This document shows, piece by piece, positions 1-7,218 of a stretch of 15,506 nucleotides of DNA. The DNA is from an uncultured Erysipelotrichaceae bacterium (lineage in GTDB: Bacteria; Bacillota_I; Bacilli_A; Erysipelotrichales; Erysipelotrichaceae). The stretch lies in the NCBI GenBank assembly GCA_934692455.1, contig CAKUTY010000018.1, forward strand, positions 1-15,506, written 5' to 3'. The position numbers and the translations under genes are program-made. The stretch's first letter is position 1. Each line of letters begins with the position of its first letter. The notes under the pieces were generated by a model. That model made no database searches. It saw only the letters and a list, made by a program, of their open reading frames with translations, and was not told the origin of the DNA.

Positions 1-370
1 CCATAGATCCAGTTGCGATAACGGGTATTTCTCTATAGTTTTGACAGAAATATTTAAGGGAAGAAATGATATTTGGACATTCTTGAACTTCATCAAAGAT
101 TAAAAGAGTATTTTCGTTTATATCAATATCTTTTTGTAGAGATATGAATTCAATAATCTTTTGAGCATTAGCTGTTTCGAAACAAAAGTCCCTGATTTCA
201 TCTTCGTATTTAAAATCGATGTATAAATAATTGTCTGGGTAATACTGTTTAGCAAATAATTCTAGTATTAGGTATGTTTTACCTACCTGTCTAGCTCCCC
301 ATACAATTAATGGTTTTCTGAATTTATTATTGTTCCATTCAATTAAATCATTTAAAGCAAGTCTATCCAT
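1..370 (-). CDS. AAA ATPase of the DUF4143 type, N-terminal part (runs off the window)
   Basis: Translating the minus strand from the ATG at 370 gives 123 codons open to the window edge. The product starts MDRLALNDLIEWNNNKFRKP, followed by a Walker A loop GARQVGKT at about residues 26-33 and a Walker B strand LLIFDEVQE at about residues 93-101. This layout is that of the AAA_14/DUF4143 ATPases, a large, often multi-copy prokaryotic family, usually about 400 aa, of poorly known function. The C-terminal DUF4143 domain would lie outside the window, so that part is inferred. The start is supported by an AGGAGG ribosome-binding site (375-380) about 4 bases upstream. The gene has its own repeat-studded upstream region and looks independent of the HAD/activator genes that precede it on the same strand. 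The ATPase fold is secure; the cellular role is unknown. Confidence 0.85.
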   Translation of the reverse strand, partial: MDRLALNDLIEWNNNKFRKPLIVWGARQVGKTYLILELFAKQYYPDNYLYIDFKYEDEIRDFCFETANAQKIIEFISLQKDIDINENTLLIFDEVQECPNIISSLKYFCQNYREIPVIATGSM

Positions 371-391
371 ATAGTCCTCCTGTATAGGCTT

Positions 392-400
392 ATTTTATCA
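392..400 (-). promoter_or_regulatory. Candidate extended -10 promoter element of the ATPase gene
   Basis: Read on the minus strand this is TGATAAAAT, an extended -10 (TG-N-TAAAAT), ending 21 bases before the ATG at 370. No good -35 is visible; the hexamer 17 bases upstream is TGTCTC. The first 33-bp-array core (405-411) sits immediately upstream of it, so a protein bound there could touch RNA polymerase. This is a prediction from sequence only. Confidence 0.4.
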
Positions 401-404
401 TGGT

Positions 405-522
405 TTGCACCTGTGAGACATTTTTTAGTATTGTGAATTGCACCTTTTAGGTACTTTTTTGGATGTTGATTTGCACCTGTGTGGTGATTTTTTAGGTATT
501 AAATTACACCTATAAGGATATA
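405..522. repeat. Array of four 7-bp cores with exact 33-bp period
   Basis: The plus strand carries TTGCACC at 405-411, 438-444 and 471-477 and TTACACC at 504-510. The spacing is exactly 33 bases each time. Between cores the sequence is more variable, but units 1-3 each have a run of six T within a similar distance and a partly shared tail (TTAGTATT, TTTGGATGTT, TTAGGTATT). The array fills most of the 152-bp gap between the end of the HAD gene and the start of the ATPase gene. On the minus strand, the transcribed direction, the core reads GGTGCAA. A 33-bp period is close to three helical turns, so the cores would lie on about the same DNA face, as in an operator or iteron array. The function is inferred. 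Confidence 0.75.
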
Positions 523-1188
523 TCATCTAATTAATGTTTCTATTAATTGAATTACTTCCAATAAATTGTTTTTATGGAATGTAGCCTTAGATAGAATATT
601 TTGGTTGGCTTTTACTAAATCTGGTACAAAGCATGATTGTGCACCCGAACTATATGCAGCTTCAATACCTTTGGGTGAATCTTCAACAATAAGACAATCA
701 TTGATGTTGATGTTCATTAAATTGGCAGCCTTAATAAAGATTTCCGGATTTGGTTTGGAGTTGATGATTTTATCGCCTGTAACAATATAATCAAAAGGTA
801 TTTTATCGTAGCCATTTTGTAGAAAATCTAATTCAACATACTTGTAAGATGAACCTGTTGCCAAGGCATATGGAATGTTGTTGTTTCTTAGATAATCAAT
901 AATTTCTCTTGTGCCATGTTTTAATTTGATATTACCTTCCTTGTATTCTTTAGCTTGTAATTGTTCTAAATCGCTTAAATATTTATCAACAATTTTAGAA
1001 TTTTTGTATCTCTCTAATAAAAGCTTATATGACATTTCATCGTTGCAACCTAAAAATATTTCAAAGAATTCATCTTCAAATGGAAGAGAATTCATTTCTG
1101 CACTTTTTATCATGTTTTTCTTTTCAATTGTTTCACTATCAATTAATACACCATCCATATCAAAAATTACTGCTTTAATTTTCTTCAT
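523..1188 (-). CDS. HAD-superfamily sugar-phosphate phosphatase / beta-phosphoglucomutase-like
   Basis: This 221-aa cytosolic hydrolase has the full HAD motif set. Motif I is FDMDGVLIDSE with nucleophile D10 and acid/base D12, motif II is ATGSS near 110-114, motif III is K145 in NSKPNPEIF, and motif IV is IVEDSPKGIEAA with E169 and D170. The helical cap between motifs I and II marks it as subfamily IA, the group with beta-phosphoglucomutase and small sugar- or polyol-phosphate phosphatases; these cannot be told apart here. Its ATG lies inside the end of the activator gene (14-base overlap). No strong Shine-Dalgarno is at normal spacing (GGAAGG is about 11 bases away), so translational coupling to the activator is likely. 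By context it may remove a dead-end or excess sugar phosphate made by the neighbouring PTS pathway, which is inference. Confidence 0.85.
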   Translation of the reverse strand: MKKIKAVIFDMDGVLIDSETIEKKNMIKSAEMNSLPFEDEFFEIFLGCNDEMSYKLLLERYKNSKIVDKYLSDLEQLQAKEYKEGNIKLKHGTREIIDYLRNNNIPYALATGSSYKYVELDFLQNGYDKIPFDYIVTGDKIINSKPNPEIFIKAANLMNININDCLIVEDSPKGIEAAYSSGAQSCFVPDLVKANQNILSKATFHKNNLLEVIQLIETLIR

Positions 1189-3205
1189 CTCTATTATTTC
1201 CTTCCATAAATAGTTTTAGAATTTCATCTTTATCTTTAGCTGCGTCAACTGTCTTATAAAAAGAAGGGCTCTTTATTAATTTCATAATTTGTAATAAAGA
1301 ATTTAAGTTTTCTTGTGATTCTAGAATTGAACAGCCAACAATAATTTTTACTGGATCAAATTCTTCTTTTCCAAATTTAACAGGATTGCTAAGTCTTACT
1401 ATTGATATACCATTTCTTAAGGAACCTTGTGAGGGCGAAGCATGTGCAAAAGCAACACCGTCTGCAATAACGATATACGGACCATATTTATCAACTAATT
1501 GAATCATTTGTTGAAGATAATTAACTGTAATACATTTTTCCCAAAGCAATAATTCACCTGAGGCAATAATGGCTTCTTTCCAATTGGAGACATTAACATC
1601 TAATTTTATTAAATCGGGTTTTATTATTGTTTCTAGGTTTGGTATTTGTTTTGTATAATTGCTAATTTCATCTTCAATAATATCTAAATTAGTAAATTCT
1701 ACTTGTGCGGTATTGTTTGCGATTGAATTTAAAGCATCTTGAATGTTCTTCTTATCATCGTCTTTCAAATATGGATCAACCACGACAACATTAATATCAG
1801 GCAAGGAGCAAGGAATTGTTGATATAACTAAATCAACATGATCTTTCTTTATAAAAGTTAATGCATTGTGAAGGGATGAAACTGAAATGATATTTACTTT
1901 AAAGTTCGATCTGATTAAGGCAGCAAGATAATTGCTCGTTGCGTTACCAGAACCGCATACAACAACAACTCTAGGGATATAGTCTGAATCGTTTTTTCTT
2001 TCGATTGAAGCTAGAACATGCATTAATAACAATGCTATTTCATCATTATCAAAGGAAATACTTAAACTGTTCTCTAGGATATAGATGTTTTCTTTGATTA
2101 TTTCGAAATAATCTTTGTATCTTGAGATTATTTGAGATAAAAATGGGTTCTTGAATGTTTCGCCATCTAAGACCCTTCTTCTATAACAGTTAACATGAGC
2201 ATTTAAAAAGCTGATTAAGTTCTCGTCTTCAATTAAATTTGTTTTGAAGCAAAAGGATAAAGTTTCTAGAAAATCTTTTACAACCAAAGGAACAAAGTAA
2301 TCGTCTCCACTTGTTTCTTTATTAAAAGAATAGCTTAATAATTTGTAGTTATTTATAATTTCGGAGAAAAAGTTTATTTCTGTATAGTTGAAGTCAACTA
2401 TCTTCTCAATGTTTGAATAAATGTGTTCTGAAAAAATAAATGTGCCATCTTTATTTGAATCTATTGTGTTTCTAACCAATTGGTTTCTAGATTTTAGTCT
2501 TGAAATAATGTAACTAAGAACCATAGATAAACGGTAATAATCAAAATCAGATAAAGTAGCATTTGTTTCTTCTTCACATTTCTTTATTGCGGTCTCTGAT
2601 ACAAATATTGTTTTGTCTAATTTTAAATAGCCATTTATAAAAGCTGTACAAGGATCGATTGGGTTAAGACCGTTCTCAAAGTCATTAAATACTTGATTTA
2701 AAAGAAGATCGATGGTTGCTAGTCTTCTACTTTTTTCATCACATACAATTTCTAGTCCTTGATGAGTGTTTTCTTTAAATGTTATTTCGTGTTTAGAAAA
2801 GAATGATTTAACATAGTGCAAATCATTAATGATTGATGTTCTACTAACAAGAAGGACATCTTCAAAGTATTGTTTCTTAACAGCACCGTTATTTGAAAGA
2901 AGTATTAGAATTATTAAATTTCTTCTTTCCTCGTTTGATAGTTTATAATCTTCAAAACTCATTGAATTCATTTGGTTAGAAATATAGGTAAAAGTTATGG
3001 TGTCCAAATCAGCTTTTAAAGTATCGTTTTCAATTAAAACACCGCCACTTATATTGTTAGTTTTAAGATAGTAATTGATATCATGAACATAGTTGTAGAA
3101 AGTTCTTGAACTAATATCGTATTTTTCAATCAAATCTTTAATAATAAGTGGTTTACCATTGTTGTTAATAAGTTTTTTAAGAATATTAAATGTGCACTTA
3201 TTCAT
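1175..3205 (-). CDS. PRD-containing transcriptional activator with EIIB- and EIIA-like domains (LicR/ManR/MtlR type)
   Basis: At 676 aa the protein matches the length and order of MtlR/LicR-type activators. It has an N-terminal HTH (about 5-50), a second HTH (about 90-135), two PTS regulation domains (about 190-300 and 315-402), a GatB-like EIIB domain starting PRVVVVCGSGNATS with C417, and a C-terminal EIIA domain with H588 in ADGVAFAHASPSQG. PRD2 keeps both expected histidines, H337 (LNAHVNCYRRR) and H396 (LLMHVLASIER). In PRD1 I cannot find them: the first site reads YYRLSMVLSYIISRL. Such proteins bind DNA and are switched by HPr- and EII-dependent phosphorylation. It is divergent from the PTS operon starting at 3377, the probable target, and overlaps the HAD gene downstream. 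The frame has a TGA two codons above the ATG, so no longer start is possible. A GGAGAAG site lies 18 bases upstream of that ATG, with a four-codon reading frame between. Confidence 0.9.
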   Translation of the reverse strand: MNKCTFNILKKLINNNGKPLIIKDLIEKYDISSRTFYNYVHDINYYLKTNNISGGVLIENDTLKADLDTITFTYISNQMNSMSFEDYKLSNEERRNLIILILLSNNGAVKKQYFEDVLLVSRTSIINDLHYVKSFFSKHEITFKENTHQGLEIVCDEKSRRLATIDLLLNQVFNDFENGLNPIDPCTAFINGYLKLDKTIFVSETAIKKCEEETNATLSDFDYYRLSMVLSYIISRLKSRNQLVRNTIDSNKDGTFIFSEHIYSNIEKIVDFNYTEINFFSEIINNYKLLSYSFNKETSGDDYFVPLVVKDFLETLSFCFKTNLIEDENLISFLNAHVNCYRRRVLDGETFKNPFLSQIISRYKDYFEIIKENIYILENSLSISFDNDEIALLLMHVLASIERKNDSDYIPRVVVVCGSGNATSNYLAALIRSNFKVNIISVSSLHNALTFIKKDHVDLVISTIPCSLPDINVVVVDPYLKDDDKKNIQDALNSIANNTAQVEFTNLDIIEDEISNYTKQIPNLETIIKPDLIKLDVNVSNWKEAIIASGELLLWEKCITVNYLQQMIQLVDKYGPYIVIADGVAFAHASPSQGSLRNGISIVRLSNPVKFGKEEFDPVKIIVGCSILESQENLNSLLQIMKLIKSPSFYKTVDAAKDKDEILKLFMEGNNRDEEN

Positions 3206-3376
3206 AATTCATTAGTATTATATCTTCTCCTATAAAATTGGTAATTAAAAGTTTTGTTCAAATTATATGCAATTTTTTGACAATGGTTATTTGTAAAAAT
3301 GTTTCCTTTTGTTTGCAAAATCATAGACTTTTAAGTAAATGAAGATAATTTTACATTGTAGTCAGGAGGAAAAAAC
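3206..3376. promoter_or_regulatory. Divergent regulatory region between activator and PTS operon, with candidate operator
   Basis: These 171 bases separate the two transcription units. An imperfect inverted repeat, TTTTTGACAA (3274-3283) and TTGTAAAAA (3290-3298), is separated by 6 bases and resembles the TTG-rich palindromes bound by MtlR/LicR-type activators. A second small dyad, TTTTG-N4-CAAAA, lies at 3307-3320. On the minus strand a TATAAT (3217-3222) lies 11 bases before the activator ATG. No convincing -10/-35 pair is seen for the operon; GATAAT at 3344-3349 is possible. The ribosome-binding site for the first operon gene is AGGAGG at 3364-3369. Operator assignment is inference. Confidence 0.4.
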
Positions 3377-4192
3377 ATGACAAAAGAATGGATTAAAGAT
3401 ACGTTTAATTGTGAAAAGCCTGTTATTGGAATGCTTCATTTAATGGCAATGCCTACCGATCCAAAGTACAACAAGGATGGCGGAGTAGAGGCAGTGCTAG
3501 AAAGAGCTAGAAAGGATCTTCATGCTTTACAAGATGGTGGCATTGATGCGATTATTTTCTGCAACGAATTTAGTATTCCTTATGTAGATAATGTTAGAAC
3601 AGTTACTGTCGCAACCATGGCGTATATTATTGGAGAACTAAAGAAAGAAATCACCGTTCCATATGGCGTGCATGTTGCACTAGACCCATACAAGACATTT
3701 GATTTAGCTGCAGCAGTTGGCGCTAAATTTGTACGTGAAACTTTCTTTGGAGCTTATGTTGGAGATTATGGATTAACTGATATCCATGTAGGAGAATTGG
3801 AGAGACACAGATATGATGTTGGGTGCGAGAATGTTAGAACATTAGCTACTTTCATTCCTGAAGGTGGTATGCCATTAGATCATAGACCAGTTGAACAAAT
3901 GGTGAAGTCAATCAATCATAACTGGCATCCAGACGCATTACTAGTTTATGGTGTAGCTGCCGGCAACGCGATTGATAATAATATGTTGGCAAAGATTGAA
4001 TCATCATGTGATACACCTGTATTTGCAAGTAATGGTGTCAATGAAGATACAGTTGTTGATACCTTGAAAATTTGTGATGGATGTGTTGTTGCAACTTCAT
4101 TAAAAGTCGATGGCAAATTCTATAATCCAACTGATGTTAATAGGGTTAAACGTTTGATGGATAAGGCTAAAGCTTTTAGAGAAGGCCTATAA
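3377..4192 (+). CDS. sgcQ: BtpA/SgcQ-family TIM-barrel protein
   Basis: This 271-aa soluble protein carries the hallmarks of the BtpA/SgcQ family. An early VIGMLHLMAMP strand (16-26) is followed by DGGIDAIIFCNEFSIPY (53-69), YGVHVALDP (96-104), and a late GCVVATSLKVDGKFYNP segment (235-251) typical of a phosphate-binding end of a TIM barrel. BtpA was named for a cyanobacterial role in photosystem I accumulation. In heterotrophs the family sits in PTS and sugar operons such as E. coli sgc, and its reaction is not firmly known to me. Here it is the first gene of the operon, with a strong AGGAGG seven bases before the ATG. Its stop overlaps the next start by one base (TAATG), so it is translationally coupled to the epimerase. 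Family call is firm; the symbol is used by analogy with sgc and the substrate is unknown. Confidence 0.85.
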   Translation: MTKEWIKDTFNCEKPVIGMLHLMAMPTDPKYNKDGGVEAVLERARKDLHALQDGGIDAIIFCNEFSIPYVDNVRTVTVATMAYIIGELKKEITVPYGVHVALDPYKTFDLAAAVGAKFVRETFFGAYVGDYGLTDIHVGELERHRYDVGCENVRTLATFIPEGGMPLDHRPVEQMVKSINHNWHPDALLVYGVAAGNAIDNNMLAKIESSCDTPVFASNGVNEDTVVDTLKICDGCVVATSLKVDGKFYNPTDVNRVKRLMDKAKAFREGL

Positions 4193-4818
4193 TGATTATT
4201 TCTCCATCGATAGCCTCTTCAAATATTCTTAATGTGAGGGAAGAAGTAAAGTTTGCAGTAGAAACGTGTGGACAAGTTCATTTGGATGTAGAGGATGGAG
4301 TTGTGGTGAACGATATTAGCTTTGGCATGAAAATGTGTAAGAGGATAAAATCAATTTCAGATGATGCTTACATTTCTGTTCATTTAGAAGTATATCGTCC
4401 AGACACATATATTGAGGAACTAAAAGAGATTAAACCAGATATTGTTTTTGTACAAACTAATCATCTTAAAGATAGAGTGGGAATAGTAAAACTATTTAAG
4501 GAAAATAATATTAATTGTGGTGTTAGTTTGAGCGATGAAGATCTCTTATTAGACAATGATGAAATAATCAAAATGTCTGATCAAATCATGATTTTAACTG
4601 CTTATTTATCAGATCCTGAACAAAAATTTCAAATGAGAATGGTTGATTTTGCACAAGATATTGCTGAAAAATACCATAAAAAAGTATGGATTGATGGAGG
4701 TATTAGTTTTGAATTATATGAAGAACTAAAACAAAGGTGTCCTGACATTTATGCTTGCGTTATGGGAAGAGGTGTTTACGCTGATAAAACTGCTTTTAAA
4801 GAGAAGTACGGAGAATAA
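4192..4818 (+). CDS. sgcE: SgcE-like ribulose-phosphate 3-epimerase family protein
   Basis: This 208-aa TIM barrel belongs to the ribulose-phosphate 3-epimerase family. The four metal/catalytic positions are visible: H30 and D32 (QVHLDVEDGVVVNDISFG), H64 (ISVHLEV) and D168 (WIDGGIS). The N-terminal PSIASSN motif is also present. The family's usual phosphate-binding loop NPGFGGQ is missing: the matching place reads ILTAYLSDPEQKFQ (134-147). This argues that the enzyme is not the housekeeping pentose-phosphate epimerase and acts on a different phosphorylated ketose, as expected for SgcE-type members. The start codon overlaps the stop of the BtpA/SgcQ gene, and the class II aldolase begins 6 bases after its stop. 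The probable step is C3 epimerisation of a ketose phosphate; the substrate is inferred only from operon context. Confidence 0.82.
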   Translation: MIISPSIASSNILNVREEVKFAVETCGQVHLDVEDGVVVNDISFGMKMCKRIKSISDDAYISVHLEVYRPDTYIEELKEIKPDIVFVQTNHLKDRVGIVKLFKENNINCGVSLSDEDLLLDNDEIIKMSDQIMILTAYLSDPEQKFQMRMVDFAQDIAEKYHKKVWIDGGISFELYEELKQRCPDIYACVMGRGVYADKTAFKEKYGE

Positions 4819-4824
4819 ATAATT

Positions 4825-5460
4825 ATGTATGATGATTTAAAAAAAGAGATACTAGAAGCTTGTTTAAAAATGAAGGAATACAAACTAGTGTCTTTAGCTG
4901 GTGGCAATGTCGCGGTAAGGGTTGATGATAATAAATTTCTTGTAACTCCTTCTGCAATTGAATATGACAAGATGACTTACGAAGATATCGTGTTAATAGA
5001 TGAAAATTGTAAGGTAATTGAAGGAAACAGAAAACCATCTTCAGATTCTAGTGCTATTGTATATATCTTTCAACATAAACCAGAAGTTAATGCGGTAATT
5101 CATACTCACCAACCATATGCTACTGCAATAGGGATGGTACAAGACAAATTGCCTGCTTGCATGGTTACGTTAATTGATGCTTGTCAAGGAGATGTGGTAG
5201 TAGCTCCATGGACTCCTTCTTCAGATATTGGCATGGGAAAAATTTGCGTTGAATATGGAAATGATGCTAGGGCAGTTATCATGAAAAGGCATGGCGTTAT
5301 TGCGTATGGGCCAAGTTTGTCAGATGCTATATTCTCAGCGGTTTATCTTGAAGAAGGTGCAAAAACTTATGTGCTTGCTAAGTTATTAGGAGATGTAACT
5401 GAACTTCCTAAAGAAGAAGTGGCCAGAGAATTAAGCGGCATGGATAATTATGGCCAATAG
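4825..5460 (+). CDS. Class II aldolase/adducin family: sugar-phosphate aldolase or L-ribulose-5-phosphate 4-epimerase-like
   Basis: At 211 aa it spans the whole class II aldolase fold. The zinc histidines are H93 and H95 (VIHTHQPYATA) and H156 (KRHGVIAYG). The phosphate loop is GGNVAVR (26-32), and a C-terminal Y209 lies in the final Tyr-Gly-Gln. In fuculose-1-phosphate aldolase the catalytic residue after PSS is Glu73; here it is D74 (KPSSDSS). Asp at this place, and the ending YGQ, are as I recall them in AraD/UlaF 4-epimerases, while the short length fits FucA-type aldolases. Both activities remain open. A GGAG site lies about 12 bases before the ATG, and 6 bases separate it from the epimerase gene. 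In the pathway it would either cleave a ketose phosphate or convert an L-pentulose phosphate to D-xylulose 5-phosphate for the transketolase downstream. Confidence 0.85.
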   Translation: MYDDLKKEILEACLKMKEYKLVSLAGGNVAVRVDDNKFLVTPSAIEYDKMTYEDIVLIDENCKVIEGNRKPSSDSSAIVYIFQHKPEVNAVIHTHQPYATAIGMVQDKLPACMVTLIDACQGDVVVAPWTPSSDIGMGKICVEYGNDARAVIMKRHGVIAYGPSLSDAIFSAVYLEEGAKTYVLAKLLGDVTELPKEEVARELSGMDNYGQ

Positions 5461-5520
5461 TATTGTCAAATTATTTCACTTTATTTGAAGATAAGTACAC
5501 TTTTTAAACAAAAAAGCCGT

Positions 5521-5529
5521 TGATAAAAT
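5521..5529 (+). promoter_or_regulatory. Candidate internal extended -10 before the PTS genes
   Basis: TGATAAAAT is an extended -10 (TG-N-TAAAAT) identical to the one proposed for the ATPase gene. It lies in the 97-base gap between the aldolase and EIIB genes. The -35 position (5501-5506, TTTTTA) is poor. The EIIB ribosome-binding site AAGAAAGGA follows at 5541-5549. If active, it would give the PTS and transketolase genes a second, internal promoter. Confidence 0.25.
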
Positions 5530-5557
5530 TTAATTAACTTAAGAAAGGACAATATTT

Positions 5558-5863
5558 ATGGTTAAAGCGGTTGTTGCCTGTGGTGGAGGTATTGCGACTT
5601 CCACATATGTAGAACAGGAAATATTAGAAATAGCAAGGAAAAATGGAATTGACTGTAAGGTTACAAAAACAATGTTGATAAACCTTCCAGCAATCGGAAA
5701 AGAGTATGATGTATGTTTCACATCTTCTCGTTACAACGAGGATATTGGGATTCCAATTTATTCTGTAACTGGAGTAATTACTGGTATTAGAGAAGATGAG
5801 ACAAGAGAAGAAATTTTGAAGGCACTAAGGGATGCTGAAGAGAAAAACAAAGACAAAAAATAA
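5558..5863 (+). CDS. sgcB: PTS EIIB component, galactitol/sgc type
   Basis: This 101-aa cytosolic phosphocarrier is the usual size for a stand-alone GatB/SgcB-type EIIB. The active-site cysteine is C8 in the N-terminal P-loop-like segment VVACGGGIATSTYVEQEI (5-22). It accepts phosphate from EIIA and passes it to the sugar bound by EIIC. A similar segment, VVVCGSGNATSNYL, occurs in the EIIB domain of the divergent activator. Translation starts after an AAGAAAGGA site 8 bases upstream of the ATG. The gene lies 15 bases before the EIIC gene, so both should be co-translated. The charged tail (AEEKNKDKK) is ordinary. Substrate specificity lies in EIIC and cannot be read here; symbol by analogy with sgc. 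Confidence 0.88.
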   Translation: MVKAVVACGGGIATSTYVEQEILEIARKNGIDCKVTKTMLINLPAIGKEYDVCFTSSRYNEDIGIPIYSVTGVITGIREDETREEILKALRDAEEKNKDKK

Positions 5864-5878
5864 AGAAAGAGGAAAATT

Positions 5879-7165
5879 ATGAATATTATTGTTGATGCGA
5901 TACAGGGCATCATGGATGCTGGTGCGTCAGTATTTTTACCACTTTTCATTACTATATTAGGTATTGTATTTGGTATTAAACCTTTTGATTCGTTAAGAAA
6001 CGGTTTAAGAATTGGAGCTGGTTTCTTGGGAATTCAATTAGTATTAAGTTTACTTATGGGTGGCATTCAACCAGTTGTTGATTACTATTCATCTTTTGAG
6101 GGAGCTGGTTTTACTGTAGTAGATGTAGGCTGGCAAGGCATTGGTTCAATCGCTTGGTCTACTTCGCATGCTATCTTGTTTGTTCCTATCGCATTGGTAT
6201 GGAACTATATCTTAATTAGATTAAGATTTACAAAGACAATGGATGTTGATATTTGGGATTATTTCCACTTCTTCCTAGGCTCTGCAGTTCTATATTATGT
6301 GTTATTATTAGCTGGAATGAGCGAAACAACGGCATATGTAATAGGTCTATTAGTTGGTTTGTTAACTTTCACTATTTGTTTAAAACTAGCAGATATGACC
6401 GCAAAACGTTGGCAAGAACATTACAATTTACCTGGCACTTCATGTATGAATTTTGATACATACTATATGTGGCTTATTAGCTGGGCTGTATGTAAAATTG
6501 TAGAAAAAATTCCTGGTTTAAATAAGATTAATATTAATATAAACTATCTAAATGAAAAGTTTGGTGCCTTAGGTGAGACTTCGGTTACTACATTTGTTAT
6601 AGGTATATTGCTTTCAGTTCTAACAAAACAAAGTATCGTATCAGCGTTAACAATTTCAGTTACATTGTCAGCTACTATCATCATTATGCCTAAGATGGTT
6701 GCTCTTCTAATGGAAGGTCTTGTACCAGTATCAAATGCTGCTAGAAAGTTCTTCCAAAAGAGACTTGGTGATGAATACGAAATCAACATCGGTATGGACC
6801 AATCAATTAGTTTGGGTGATCCAGTAGGTATTGAATGCTCAGCTATTATGATTCCAATTTGTATTTTAATATCTTTCTTGCCGGGAGTTAAAATGTTTCC
6901 TTTAGCTGCGTTAGGTGCTCTTATTTATTACACTTGCGCTGCTTCAATGTACTCAAAGGGCGATATCTTTAAGACGGTATTATGTTCTGCATTTATTTGC
7001 TACTATGTATTTTTGATGGATAGCTGGTTAGCTCCGCTTGTTACTCAAGTAGGTGTAAACGTTGGATTTATCCATGATGCTTCTACACTTATTAGTGGCG
7101 CCGAAATCGAAGAATTTGATACTGTATTGATTGGTATTTTAGGAAAGTTCTTAAAAGTTTGGTAA
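5879..7165 (+). CDS. sgcC: PTS EIIC component, galactitol/sgc family permease
   Basis: The 428-aa polytopic membrane protein has many hydrophobic segments (for example about 17-33, 46-62, 97-115, 131-147, 150-170, 236-270, 321-337, 341-357 and 366-381), as in GatC/SgcC permeases of about 420-460 aa. Family-like motifs are the N-terminal GASVFLPLFITILGIVFG (15-32) and the conserved DQSISLGDPVGIE (307-319), a likely sugar-binding loop. It carries the sugar through the membrane and presents it for phosphorylation by EIIB. An AGAGGAAAA site precedes the ATG by about 5 bases. The gene is followed by a hairpin (7181-7207). No dehydrogenase accompanies it, unlike classical galactitol operons, so an alditol substrate is less likely. 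Specificity is unknown. Confidence 0.88.
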   Translation: MNIIVDAIQGIMDAGASVFLPLFITILGIVFGIKPFDSLRNGLRIGAGFLGIQLVLSLLMGGIQPVVDYYSSFEGAGFTVVDVGWQGIGSIAWSTSHAILFVPIALVWNYILIRLRFTKTMDVDIWDYFHFFLGSAVLYYVLLLAGMSETTAYVIGLLVGLLTFTICLKLADMTAKRWQEHYNLPGTSCMNFDTYYMWLISWAVCKIVEKIPGLNKINININYLNEKFGALGETSVTTFVIGILLSVLTKQSIVSALTISVTLSATIIIMPKMVALLMEGLVPVSNAARKFFQKRLGDEYEINIGMDQSISLGDPVGIECSAIMIPICILISFLPGVKMFPLAALGALIYYTCAASMYSKGDIFKTVLCSAFICYYVFLMDSWLAPLVTQVGVNVGFIHDASTLISGAEIEEFDTVLIGILGKFLKVW

Positions 7166-7180
7166 TTTAAAAAGTTGTTT

Positions 7181-7207
7181 AGAGGCTGCAACTATAACTC
7201 AGCCTCT
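7181..7207 (+). terminator. Perfect 8-bp hairpin after EIIC: weak or attenuating terminator
   Basis: AGAGGCTG (7181-7188) and CAGCCTCT (7200-7207) pair perfectly around an 11-base loop. The following sequence is A/T-rich (CAATTATTATT) but has no T run, so full termination is doubtful. The stem ends 11 bases before the next ATG (7219) and occupies the place of a ribosome-binding site. It may attenuate or process the transcript between EIIC and the downstream genes. Confidence 0.5.
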
Positions 7208-7218
7208 CAATTATTATT

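Noticed and set aside
405..522. The 33-bp periodic array as a CRISPR array
   Set aside because: Only a 7-bp core is conserved, the intervening sequence is related from unit to unit and not made of unique spacers, and there are no cas genes.
3270..3376. A sigma-54 (-24/-12) promoter for the PTS operon
   Set aside because: No GG-N10-GC pair at the right spacing, and the activator has no AAA+ sigma-54-interaction domain.
5461..5557. A terminator between the aldolase and EIIB genes
   Set aside because: No stem of useful length precedes a T run; the gap is better explained as leader and possible internal promoter.
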